From: Ascoidea tarda (nom. inval.)
Taxonomy: Eukaryota > Ascomycota > Saccharomycetes > Ascoideales > Ascoideaceae
Length of the DNA: 30,344 nucleotides
NCBI GenBank assembly: GCA_030560485.1
Contig: JAKTTS010000155.1
Coordinates: forward strand, 1-30,344
Direction of reading: 5' to 3'
Each line of letters opens with the position of its first letter. The stretch's first letter is position 1. The translations under genes were made by a program, and so were the position numbers. Under the pieces are notes generated by a model. The model did not search any database and had not been told where the DNA came from. It worked only from the letters and a program-made list of their open reading frames with translations. Shown here one piece after another: positions 1 to 10,300 of the stretch.

Positions 1-53
<53 letters not shown>
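1..53. repeat. (TTA)n trinucleotide microsatellite coding for poly-Asn
   Basis: The first 53 bases are an uninterrupted TTA repeat. On the minus strand it is in frame with the NBP2-like gene and reads AAT, giving at least 17 asparagines after the SH3 domain and an acidic run. The true length is unknown because the tract is cut by the window edge. Such tracts vary in length between strains. Confidence 0.95.
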
Positions 54-1091
54 GTCATAATCGTCATAATCGTCTTCATCTTCCTCTTCTTCTTCTTCTA
101 CTATTAGCTGAACATATTGTTCAGGTACTAAACCCGTTTTTCCAGTGGTTGGGTCCTGAGCTACTAGCCAACCTTGGCCATGTCTGTAAACAATGTAAAT
201 AAATTGGCCAGTTTTGAGTTGAATTTCGTTATCGTTTTCGGGTACGAAATCGTAGAGGGCATACGCTTGAATTGGAGTATCATTATGGTTTGAGTTTGAA
301 ATTTTGTTATTGAAATTATAGTTATAATTAGAACTATTGGTGGATACAGTGGAGAGGTTGGAATAACGAGTGTTTGAATTGCTACTTCTGTTTCTGCTTC
401 TGTTTCTGTTTGTATTTTTATTTTTGTTTTTATTGTTTCTGTAGAATTTGTTGTTGTTATCATCGTCATCTTCTTCTTCTTCCTCGTGTAGATCTTCAGT
501 GAGTTGATTGTATTTGTAATTTGATCCATAGTTGCTGTTATAGCTATTGTTATTGTTATTGTTATTATCATCGCCATCGTCCATTATCTCGTCAATATTA
601 GGGTTATGAGAAGCGGATGCATTGGATGTGATATTTGAATTTGAATTTGAATTTGAAATGTTGTTATTGTTTGATTGAAAATAGTTTAGTTGTGAGTTTG
701 TTAGTTGATTATTCAAGTACAATTCGTAGTTGCTTAGACCGTAATGTAGTGGGTCATCTTCATTGTAACCAAAGTCTTTAACACTGATTAGGTCGTAAAT
801 CTTAATTATTGAAGAAATGTTTTCGTTGAATTTGGAATCTAGAATATAAGAGTTTCTCAACGAAGGAATCAAATTTGAGGAGGTGTTTGAGTAGTTTGAG
901 TAGTTTGAAATGGTAGAAATGGTCGAAATGGTTTTGCTTTTTCTCTTGTTGTTGGAGGTGGATGTGACAGAGGGATTGTTGGACGAAGAAAGGGAGGCAT
1001 TTGTGTTGTTATTGGTGCTATTATTAGCAGTGTTTGCAGTGTTTGCAGTGTCGCCAGGAGCTGTGCTGGAGTCAAGCACTAGAGAAGACAT
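1..1091 (-). CDS. NBP2: NBP2-like SH3 adaptor protein, 5' part (3' end outside window)
   Basis: The frame is open from an ATG at 1091 down to the left edge, about 363 codons, with no stop, so the C-terminus is missing. The first 270 or so residues are Ser/Asn-rich low complexity, with acidic runs and an Arg/Asn/Ser repeat. An SH3 domain follows at about residues 275-332: it has the ALYDF motif, PENDNEIQL, the GQGWLVAQ stretch around the binding tryptophan, and TGLVPEQYV at its end. The PENDNE and HGQGWLVA wording matches fungal Nbp2 closely. After it come an acidic run and a poly-Asn tract at the edge. In S. cerevisiae Nbp2 is a cytoplasmic adaptor that brings the phosphatase Ptc1 to kinases of the HOG and cell-wall-integrity pathways; the same role here is inferred. 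The N-terminal extension is much longer than in S. cerevisiae, where the whole protein is about 236 residues. A TATA-like tatatat lies at 1230-1236, about 140 bp upstream. Confidence 0.85.
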
Positions 1092-1465
1092 TGGAAAAAA
1101 GTTGGCAGAAGAAGCAAGGGAGAGAACAAATGGAAAGCCTGGAGGCTGTTCTGGTGACAGAGGTGCTGGAGAGTTGTGAAGTAGCCTGGAGCTGGAGCCA
1201 ACTCTGGATACTTTGGAAAAGTGTTTCTTTATATATCTGAGCAAGGAGCCGGCCCGTGTCAGCAGGAAATGCCGCCAGCACCGACGGACGCGCACACATG
1301 CCCGTTGCTTTCAACAGATAGAGCTCAGCGTTAGGAACTGACAGCTTTCTGCAGCAGTATGCGTCCGTCCGGTCTGTTTTGTGTTGACGGAAACCTTTTG
1401 GGAAAAGCAGATATAATCACCCAGAAAGGGCAGCTGTGTTGAAGCACTGTTTCTCACTCGTCGCG
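1092..1465. promoter_or_regulatory. Divergent promoter, NBP2-like gene and membrane protein
   Basis: This 374 bp gap separates two divergent ATGs. It is clearly more GC-rich than the rest of the window, notably around 1245-1310. A tatatat at 1230-1236 sits about 140 bp upstream of the minus-strand gene. An atataat near 1410 sits about 55 bp upstream of the plus-strand ATG. The leader of the minus-strand gene is pyrimidine-rich on its coding strand. I recognise no specific factor site with confidence. Confidence 0.6.
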
Positions 1466-3136
1466 ATGCTAGCCACCTTTCTTCTCGTCACAGCTGTGCT
1501 CTGGTTGTTTCCATACTTGGGGCCTCTTCTCCAGAAGGTGCCCCTCCACTACCTTCCCCAGGCGTCTTTTCCTCTCTCGCTTCCCTTTCCCATCCCGGTA
1601 GCAACCAACAATGACCCACGCCATTACCTGAGCTATGTTGACTGGCTTGCCAGGAGCAGACTCCTTAATACTTCTTCGCAGGACCAATTCCTTGATCCAA
1701 AGGGTGATTTTTCTCAGTCTTTGGACTTGATGGAGAGAAACATCATTGTATTCAACGAATTTTACAAAGAAAACTATGTGCTTGCTCAAAACTACTCCAA
1801 TTTCTTTAATCGCTTGAATTCTTTTCTTGTTGATAACTTGAAGTGTTTGGACAACTACTTGGATAGCTTCGGGAACTACTATGACACCATAATACTCAGT
1901 TTTCTTTATAAAAAACTAGGTCGTTTTTTTAGCGACAGTCTACTGAATAACCAAATGTTCATTAACAAATTAATCAAAAATGATTTGTTTACCTTGAATA
2001 ACTTACTAGTATCGCTATCAATAGTATTCATTTTATACTATAAAAACTACATTCTATCAAAACTAAATAATACACTAAAATACCTACTAAATGATTTAAA
2101 TGAGTTTATTACTTCTTACCAAAATATCTATAAATCTACTTCTGTCACTAATATTAAAAACAATACTAAAAACAACAACGATAATAATAATGATAATAGT
2201 ATCATTGAAAGAGAATTTTTAAATAAAGAAATCATCAACAAAATTACTCTCATTGAGTCAACTGATAATATAGATACAAATACAAATCAAGAACTGGATG
2301 AAAGTACCAATCAAACTATTGCTCAAAGCACTCAAACTCAAACAAATACTCCAAAGAGACAGAACACAAATTTTATTAAAAATAACATTAAAAACGTTAG
2401 CGCAAAGAAATCAAATTTTAGCAAAATCTCCACCATTAATGTATCAAATAACAATAAAATCAAGAAAATCAAGAAAATTAAAAAAACTAAACTGAATATT
2501 GACTTGATAAATGATCAACCTAACGCTAACCAAACTAATTCGAACCCTTCAATCAAATCACTCAACTCGACCACTTCAATAAGCTCCACAAATTCATTCA
2601 GATCAATTATTTCTACTTATGCCACTACCTCTGTGAGCTCTGCCAACTCCAGTCCTATCACCAAGAATAAGAATAACAAAGTATTCACCAATTCTCGATC
2701 CAATTCTCGATCTAATTCTCGTTCTAATACTCGTCCCACTACTCCCAACACTCCAGTTAATAAGATCAAAAACATAGGTAATCTTAATATGAATATTGGC
2801 ATCAAAAACCTGGCTTCAACACTGCCCTCAAAACTGATCTTTTCAAACAATGGCAACAGAATTTCTCCAGTAAAAAGATTCAACACTCTCCCCATAAAAC
2901 TAGCCAGTAATGGCCCTGGGAACGACAATGGCCACCAACAAAACAGAACCAGGAACCAAAGTCGAAACACAACTCGTCCCAACAGCGCCAGCCAAAAGAA
3001 ACACAGCAGCAGCAGCAATACCAACCTCGACGACGAGTATGATGAGTATTACTCCACCATTAGCAGTGGTCTCTCAGAGACTCTCAAAGACATTTTGGAC
3101 CAAAATAGCAGCGACCCGGTGTCTGGCAGTGTGTAG
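1466..3136 (+). CDS. Hypothetical membrane protein with long low-complexity tail
   Basis: I do not recognise this 556-residue protein. The start is the ATG at 1466; the open frame begins 30 bases earlier, but only with GTG. Residues 1-19 are hydrophobic and would act as a signal anchor or signal peptide. A segment of about 155 residues with possible N-glycosylation sites (NTS, NYS) follows, then a second membrane segment at about 178-196. The rest, about 360 residues, is Asn/Ser/Lys-rich: it has a short KIK repeat near 2456-2487, an SRSN repeat near 2694-2735 and an acidic, Tyr-containing end. The likely topology is two membrane passes or one pass after a cleaved signal, with a large disordered tail in the cytosol or nucleoplasm. 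Codons in the first 250 bases are GC-rich and later ones very AT-rich. Several CTG codons occur (first at 1628), unlike in the conserved genes nearby. The open frame and ATG context support a real gene; function is unknown. Confidence 0.7.
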   Translation: MLATFLLVTAVLWLFPYLGPLLQKVPLHYLPQASFPLSLPFPIPVATNNDPRHYLSYVDWLARSRLLNTSSQDQFLDPKGDFSQSLDLMERNIIVFNEFYKENYVLAQNYSNFFNRLNSFLVDNLKCLDNYLDSFGNYYDTIILSFLYKKLGRFFSDSLLNNQMFINKLIKNDLFTLNNLLVSLSIVFILYYKNYILSKLNNTLKYLLNDLNEFITSYQNIYKSTSVTNIKNNTKNNNDNNNDNSIIEREFLNKEIINKITLIESTDNIDTNTNQELDESTNQTIAQSTQTQTNTPKRQNTNFIKNNIKNVSAKKSNFSKISTINVSNNNKIKKIKKIKKTKLNIDLINDQPNANQTNSNPSIKSLNSTTSISSTNSFRSIISTYATTSVSSANSSPITKNKNNKVFTNSRSNSRSNSRSNTRPTTPNTPVNKIKNIGNLNMNIGIKNLASTLPSKLIFSNNGNRISPVKRFNTLPIKLASNGPGNDNGHQQNRTRNQSRNTTRPNSASQKKHSSSSNTNLDDEYDEYYSTISSGLSETLKDILDQNSSDPVSGSV

Positions 3137-3699
3137 CATATGTATTAGTATTTAGATTCTTTTTGTTTTCTCTGGCTTTGGTATCTCTGTTCAATTAACG
3201 ATGTTATGTGCTTTTTCTGCTTCTTCTCCTTCTTCTCACTGTAAATCGTAAGTTCCATTTTAAACGCACTGATTGGCCGCCTCAGAAAAAATATTCGATA
3301 ACAAAATTAAAATTCAGCATTAATAAATTCCAGTCTCTGTTTACAAACTTCCACAACTGTTCATCGATAAATATTCCCTTAACTGAAACTGCTGCTGCTT
3401 CCTCTGCTGCTTCAATCACAATCACTACGCTGGGGGTCTCCAATACTCCAACAACTTTTCGTAATCGCACTTGGTTTCGACTGGCTTCGACCATCTTAAA
3501 CAATCACCTAACTGCTGCTTACACCTTCTGTTCCTGAAAGACTGTTTCTTTGTTCCAAAGTTCATTTAAAGTTACTTTGATTATTTAGGTTGCCATCCTG
3601 AGCTAGACCATAGACAAATTTTGCTCTTTTTTTTCTGTTGTTTTGCATATACCCAAACAGTGATAACAACAGAATCTACAAGTATACCAACAAGCAAAA
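3137..3699. other. Intergenic, 3' end of membrane protein and promoter of CBS-PB1 gene
   Basis: These 563 bp separate two genes on the same strand. They hold pyrimidine-rich stretches (around 3210-3240 and 3620-3640) and an open frame of about 110 codons that lacks an ATG start and shows no recognisable protein. I see nothing else. Confidence 0.6.
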
Positions 3700-6675
3700 A
3701 TGACCACTGATTTAGATGCATTGAACAATAATAGTGTGCCTGCTATTCCAGATGTGCAAGATATCCCAGACACTCAAGTCGCCCAGGACACTCAATCTAC
3801 ACAAGAGACACATCAAAAACAAGACACAGACCAAACAAAAAACTTGAACAATAAAGAGAACCTAGACCCAAATCAAGAGGATACTCTATCCACTGCTAAT
3901 ACTGATAAGACAACCACCTCTCCAGACGATCCATTCCAAAACCCATCTCAAATCCAAATATCAAAATCCAACTCAATCTCCAATTCATATTCAAATTCAA
4001 ATTCAAATTTAAACCCCAACTCACTCAAAAAGAAATTAAGAATCTTATCGACCTCTTCATTGATAAATTCTCAACCACTACCAAATTCAAACGCTAATTC
4101 TATTAGCAATATTAATCAGTCACCTCAAAAACAAAAACCCTACATAAACAACAATAATATTCCCATCAACCAACCAAACAACATTAGCTCTACCTTGAAA
4201 AACAAAAGCACTATAATGTCCTTAAAACCAGATGCTCCTCTAATAGTTTCTCCTCTAGATTCTGTTTATTCAATATCAGAAAAAATGTCTAAACAAAAAA
4301 TTCACTGTGTAATGGTCAAAGCAACAATTGCCGAAAAAATTATTGGGATCTTCACAACAAAAGATTTAGCCTTCAGAGTAATTGCAAAAGGTTTACACCC
4401 AAAATTACTTAAGGTCAAAGACATTATGACCAAAAATCCCTACTGTTCTCCTTCAAACCTATCTGCTAGTGATGCACTAAATTTAATGGTAAAGAGAAAC
4501 TTCAGACACTTGCCAATAAGGGATGATACAAATCCAAACAAAATCATCGGTATACTAGACATAACAAAATGTTTCAACCAAGTTATGTTAAAACTAGAAA
4601 AAATTGCTAAATCAACTCACAATTTAAATAACGTTTTGAAAGAAGTTTCTCAAAATGAAAACTCAATACACAACGATTATTTGAACATGAACATGAACAT
4701 GAATACGCATTTAAATGAAAACATTGATAACTTAAGTGAGGGCTCTTCACTCATTAATCCTGATTTGGTCGACGAAATTAAGAATTTAATAAGTTCAATG
4801 AAATCCCCAACTTTAGACGATGTTCTCAATGAGCCCAACCATCCTGCTCCTGTTTTCATCGATTCCAACCAAACAATCAGATTCGCTGCAGAGCAAATGA
4901 GAAAAAATAAATGCACTGCAGTTCTAGTCAAAGATAGTGCTACTAATAAAATTCCTGCCTCAATTAATTTAGCCAATGGAACCTTGACCAAAAACAACTC
5001 AAATGTCATTGGTATATTTACCTCAAAGGATATTGTTTTCAGAGTATTAGCAAATGACTTGGATCCTGAGTCTTGTACAATTGCAAGATGTATGACAACT
5101 CAGCCAAAATTAGCTGATAGAGATTTGACTGTTCAATCGGCCTTGAAATTAATGTATGATGGCCATTTTTTGAATCTACCAGTTATTGATGATGACAAAA
5201 ATATCATTGGAATTGTCGACGTTTTACAATTGACTTGCATGGCACTTAATCAATTGAATAAGGCTATATCAAAGGACGAAAGCTTGAGCACTCATCAACA
5301 GTTTTTATTAAACATTGATCGAAATCAAGAGTATTTAACAACAGATGACGTGCATTCTGAAAGTAGTTTTGATTCGAGAAATCAGCTTTTCCCACCAAAT
5401 TTCAACAGACAAAGAACAGCCTCCCAACCTTTATCACCAATTCATCAAGGTTACTTGAAAAATCATTTTGACACTCCTTCTACCTCAATGACTTCCTCTG
5501 GTCCTGCCTGGGATCGATTTTGGAGGTCTGTTGACCGAACTTTTGAAGATACAGCCTCATCTGTCTCCGATATAAGTTATACATCTGGAGGCCCATTGTT
5601 TGCAAATTCCAACACACCTTCAATGAGAAACAATAATGGAAAATTTTTGAAAACCCCAATAACTGTCAGAAGCACAAAATCTATTGGTTCCATTAGAAGA
5701 ATTGACGAGTTTAATGATTTTTCAATGGATGATGAAATGATAAATGGTATCGGATCAGCAACTGAGAACTATGATCATGAAACCGATCGTGCAGACCAGG
5801 TTCCGCCACTAATACCTCAAACTAGTCATGGTAACTATAATAGAAGAACATCATTTGATGTCTTGCCAGAAGATTCAATTTCTTTTCAAATGGCACCTTC
5901 TGAAGTTGGGTCAACTTTTTCTAATCCTTATCACAGACCAATGTCTCAAGTTTCATTTACAAGGGAAGCCCCAAAGACAGAAACCTACATTTTTAAAATA
6001 AGAGATCTCGATAATCCCTCAACATCAATTCATAAAATCAAATTTGTTGAACCTGTCAACAAAAAGTTAATGATCCATAATGATTCATCTTCCAAGACCT
6101 TTGAAGGGGATGATGATAAGAAGGAAGAAAGTTTATTTGACCGATTGAAAGACAAAATTGAAGAAAAAGTTCATGTCAAATTAGCTAAAAAGAATATTGT
6201 ATATATCGACGATGAAGACGATGAAATCATAATCGAAACCAATAATGATTTGAGTGAAGCAATTGATTTTAACAAAAAGATGGAAAATAAATATATTGAA
6301 TTGATTTTAATGGGCAAAAACAATCCGAAGAAACTTGTTGATAGTGATGATGAAAGTGACGACTCAGACTCGGATGACGACCGCGGATTAAACTATGCTC
6401 TTTCCAAGTATCCTGCTGAAAAACTGTCTTTAATATTAAAAGACAAAAGAAACATTGCAAAATTAATTGCCAAAAGAAAGGCTCAGGCTCAGGCTCAATC
6501 ACTGCACTACCAAAAAAATAAAAACCTCAAAATGTTGACTTTAAACGATGACGGATTTTACGATGATGAGTCCAAAGGGTTTTTTTCGTTTGAAAAGGAG
6601 ATATTGTTTGCGAGTGCTGCAGTGGTATTGTCTTTGGGAATATTGGTAGGCTTCACCATTAGCAGAAGCAAATAA
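3700..6675 (+). CDS. Four-CBS-domain, PB1-domain, C-terminally membrane-anchored protein
   Basis: This 991-residue protein starts at the ATG at 3700 in an A-rich yeast context. Residues 1-175 are a disordered Ser/Asn/Gln-rich region. Four CBS motifs form two pairs: about 180-232 and 239-292, then 385-455 and 461-516. Each has the typical end, for example IIGIFTTKDLAFRV, KIIGILDITKCF, VIGIFTSKDIVFRV and IIGIVDVLQL. A Ser-rich linker follows, then a PB1 domain at about 762-871 (begins TYIFKIRDL; acidic cluster DDEDDEIIIETNND). A further acidic patch precedes a single hydrophobic segment at about 966-988 and a short basic end, which suggests a tail-anchored protein. The CBS-PB1 combination is found in fungal proteins such as S. 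pombe Mug70; I know of no S. cerevisiae orthologue. CBS pairs usually bind adenosine nucleotides or S-adenosylmethionine, and PB1 domains mediate protein pairing, so a nucleotide-sensing scaffold on a membrane is a reasonable inference. Two CTG codons near the C-terminus may not be leucine. Confidence 0.9.
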   Translation: MTTDLDALNNNSVPAIPDVQDIPDTQVAQDTQSTQETHQKQDTDQTKNLNNKENLDPNQEDTLSTANTDKTTTSPDDPFQNPSQIQISKSNSISNSYSNSNSNLNPNSLKKKLRILSTSSLINSQPLPNSNANSISNINQSPQKQKPYINNNNIPINQPNNISSTLKNKSTIMSLKPDAPLIVSPLDSVYSISEKMSKQKIHCVMVKATIAEKIIGIFTTKDLAFRVIAKGLHPKLLKVKDIMTKNPYCSPSNLSASDALNLMVKRNFRHLPIRDDTNPNKIIGILDITKCFNQVMLKLEKIAKSTHNLNNVLKEVSQNENSIHNDYLNMNMNMNTHLNENIDNLSEGSSLINPDLVDEIKNLISSMKSPTLDDVLNEPNHPAPVFIDSNQTIRFAAEQMRKNKCTAVLVKDSATNKIPASINLANGTLTKNNSNVIGIFTSKDIVFRVLANDLDPESCTIARCMTTQPKLADRDLTVQSALKLMYDGHFLNLPVIDDDKNIIGIVDVLQLTCMALNQLNKAISKDESLSTHQQFLLNIDRNQEYLTTDDVHSESSFDSRNQLFPPNFNRQRTASQPLSPIHQGYLKNHFDTPSTSMTSSGPAWDRFWRSVDRTFEDTASSVSDISYTSGGPLFANSNTPSMRNNNGKFLKTPITVRSTKSIGSIRRIDEFNDFSMDDEMINGIGSATENYDHETDRADQVPPLIPQTSHGNYNRRTSFDVLPEDSISFQMAPSEVGSTFSNPYHRPMSQVSFTREAPKTETYIFKIRDLDNPSTSIHKIKFVEPVNKKLMIHNDSSSKTFEGDDDKKEESLFDRLKDKIEEKVHVKLAKKNIVYIDDEDDEIIIETNNDLSEAIDFNKKMENKYIELILMGKNNPKKLVDSDDESDDSDSDDDRGLNYALSKYPAEKLSLILKDKRNIAKLIAKRKAQAQAQSLHYQKNKNLKMLTLNDDGFYDDESKGFFSFEKEILFASAAVVLSLGILVGFTISRSK

Positions 6676-7318
6676 GACTAAACTGATTGGATATAAAAAT
6701 ATATTAGGTTAATTTTTTTTTAGGGAAAGGGTAAATTAATAAATTGAGATTGGTGGTGATTTCAAAAACGCTCATTATGTTATTTTTTGTGGATATTTTT
6801 GTTTTGTCGTTTTATCATGATTGTTTTTATCTTTGCATTAAGACTAGTGTTGTTCAGGTTTATCTTAATATTTTTATAATCAATTGTTTTCTGTTGTTTT
6901 GTGTTTTCTATTTTTGAAAAACAGTAACAAAATACTATTTTTAATATTTCGACTTATTGTTATTTTTTTATTATTTTTACTCTATATATTATTTATAAAA
7001 TTCTAATTTACTATTCCGATTTAATATATTCTTGTAAATACACTGATTTAGATTTTAGAAAAATAAATATTATTCAACACAAATTTCAATATCGATAAAC
7101 ATATTTCCAACCATTAGTTGTCACCTCTCTTAATGAACCTCTCTTAAAGAAACAGCTCAAAATTTGAAACACACATTTTCCAAAAACAAAACCCGAATTA
7201 AAGAATTTTGATTATTACCCAATCAACCAAAAATATCCGATTCCAAAAGAGCTTACTATAAAGGTTTCAAAAAAAATTCAGAAATGTCAAAAAAAAAAAT
7301 AATTTCTGCATAAGTTAA
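6676..7318. other. Convergent 3' intergenic region
   Basis: This 643 bp AT-rich gap lies between the ends of two convergent genes. It contains runs such as ataaaaatatatta just after the plus-strand stop, and several AATAAA-like motifs that could direct 3' end formation in both directions. I see no gene. Confidence 0.6.
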
Positions 7319-10300
7319 TTAGTTTTCGCTCAAAATACTTGCTGCCGGTTTTCCTCTAGGTATTGTCTCTGGAGCATTAATAGGTCCAGTATCATTGTTA
7401 TCCTGCCCAAAAGGTTGAAACAACCCAATTGCAATATCAGAAGGCAAATGCTTTGAAAAGTCTGGGACAAACCTTGCCATAAACACCGGTACGATAAAAA
7501 GAGCCAAAACCATACAAAGAATGGTGAAGTATAGTATCGAATAACGAGTAACTGTTTTGGATATTTTTTTCTTTCCTCTTTTTGTTAAGATTGGACTCTT
7601 AAAGTCCCCAGCTTTTAACCAGAATAGGAGAACAGAGTGAACAGTGTCTGTCCAAGGAATCATCACTAATGGTAGTTGAATAAATAGCAAACAATGGCCC
7701 AAAACAAAATCTCTAGCAAATAGCGTTGCCTCTGTTGTTTTTACAAAAAATTCCCTGAATGGTGATATTGGTGCTGTCCATCCCAAACTTTTTCTATACC
7801 AATTTCCAGTCCACCAAGCATTATTGACATCGTCAAATTTGAATTCTCTGGTCAAAAATAAAATAATAAAAAAATGCATACACACTTTTTGAAGACAACA
7901 GCAACATATGAAACCAATTAGAGCTCTCGAAAAATTCATTCCTTCTAAATACCATAAAACCTCCCATGAAAGAATATGCGCAACAACAGATATTCCATGG
8001 ACAATAGCAGCAGCCACTGCGGCAGTTTTTTTAAAAAACATATTACACAAAGTCCCCAAAGTGCATGATATAGCAAATACGATAAGTAAAACCGCCATGT
8101 TAACAACAATTGGTGCAAATGCCACTATTAACAATCGCAACACACAATTAGTGGGAGACGTATCTTTCACTCCATTTTGGGAATTGACAAAGGAGTATCC
8201 AAAAAAAGTAAAAAATAGGAATATTGACGGAATAAATACTTCTCCAAAAAATGTGTTTCTTTTTTTTGCCTTGATTATTTTTGTCGCTTCTTTTTCAGAT
8301 TCGACACCAATTTCCTTCTTCTTATAACCAGTGTATTTACCTCTTGTTGAACGAATATATCCTATCCATGAATTTTGATGCCATTTAGAATTACCTCTTG
8401 ATAGCCAGCGAATGTACTGCCCATAATCAACAAAAAAATCGCTCCAACAAAACTGATGAGGATTGAAAATAAAAGGAGCCAAGCACATTGAAATCATTGT
8501 TAGCCAAAACCATAGCAATGCAGGTTGCCACATAGTTATCGATCCAAATAATAACCCCAAAAACAATAAAGCACCTGAATAAATTGAAGTAACGGTAAAT
8601 CTTGAATATAAAACATGAAATGGATTACGAGTAGTCGCAAAACCTCTTCCCGTTGAGATATACTGTGCCCCACCAAACGTCACATTTGTGATCAATGCCT
8701 TCGCATATATTTGACAAACAAAAACCTCAAACAATGGCGACAATGATATTAAATGATGAAAAAACCTAGTCCATGCTCTCCAAACACCTCTCTCCGTAAG
8801 TTCTTGTAACAACAATGGCAAAAACGATATAAAAAAACAAATAAAAATGGAAAGAATGAAGATTGTAACCCAATCCAAAACCGGCTGAATATTATAACAC
8901 CCAATGGGTAATTGCAAATCAGTAATAGGCACGTTCTTGTCATACATACAAAGTATGGACTCATTGGACAAAGAACCCAAATTAAGCACAACGAGCAAAA
9001 ATAATTGCATTGAAAGAATAATAAACATATTATTGATGTGAAACCCCGGATGAGCATAGTAAAATGATAAAAACCTATCAATTGGCAATTGTGTTCCTAG
9101 ATAGTAATATTCCCTACTAAGCATTTGTTCACCCATTCCAGCACCAATTTTAGTAGTGAAATTTAATATCGATCCAAAGCCAAGATCTCTACCTTTTCCA
9201 CATTGAAAATAATCACAGTGCTTGATACGTCCACCTCGACAAATAGCTGTCATCCCTGCATATATGTCTTCATTCAAGTGCAAACTCTTTTGGGCTTTTG
9301 ATATTCCTCCCCTTGTTGTCATAAAAATAGCATTCAAAAAATCTGGGTGCCCATAATGTAGCTTTCCCCCAATCTCTGCAAGAGTTCTAGCAAACAATGT
9401 TCCAAATGTCTGCTCTTTTCCAGCAGCAACGTCTCCCAAAGCACCTGAATTCTCTGAAAATATGTATTCTCTCGCACCAATTATAGCAACAGGATTTTTT
9501 GTTTCATAAGCCTCAAAACGATTATACGGGTTTTTAACGGGAAAGTCGTATTCCTCGAATTCAGCTAGTACTGCTCTGATCTTCAAACACTCTTCAAGGT
9601 AATTATCCTGGTTTGCATCAATTACCTGTATATACTCTCCACGATAAAAGATTATGGAATGGTTCTGATTATCTGATTTTCCATCTCCAAGGATAGGATT
9701 TCCTGATAGCTTAATACGATAAATCGGAATCATATTACCTTGATCATCCATGCCACAATAACCGTTGATCAAAACAGAATAAAATTCAACTTCATCATCT
9801 GCTGTTTCCGGTTTGACTTCTTCTAAATATGAAATATATAAATCGGGATATGCTCCTAGCAAAAAGGAAGCAGCTTGAGCTTCTTCCTCGTTAAATGATT
9901 TATATCTTTGCATTGAAACAACTATTCTGAACTTCCTGCACGCCATTTTTCGTAATTCCTCATCAATATTTCGAATAGCAAACGTGAATTCTTCAATCAA
10001 CTCTGGGTTTTCAACTCGGTATAGTAGTTTTAAAGCCTTTTGATAATTCATAAAACCAGAAATGGTTCGGTATAATGTTTGTGATCGAAGAGAGGCCCAG
10101 ATTCTTGTCCTTAGGGTGAATTCAGGATTAGCATCTTTGAATCCAATACAGTAAAATGGGACATCATTGATTTTTCTCTTAATAAGATCCTTTTCGCTTA
10201 AAGCACTAACTGGAGTATAAGTCGGTTCTGTCTTTTCACCCATATCACATAAAACCTTTGTGTCTTTAACAAAGCAATCCCATTCAACTGGATGCAATCT

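Noticed and set aside
3208-3537. Open frame of about 110 codons between the membrane protein and CBS-PB1 genes
   Set aside because: Begins only at GTG, has no recognisable protein sequence, and overlaps the expected promoter.
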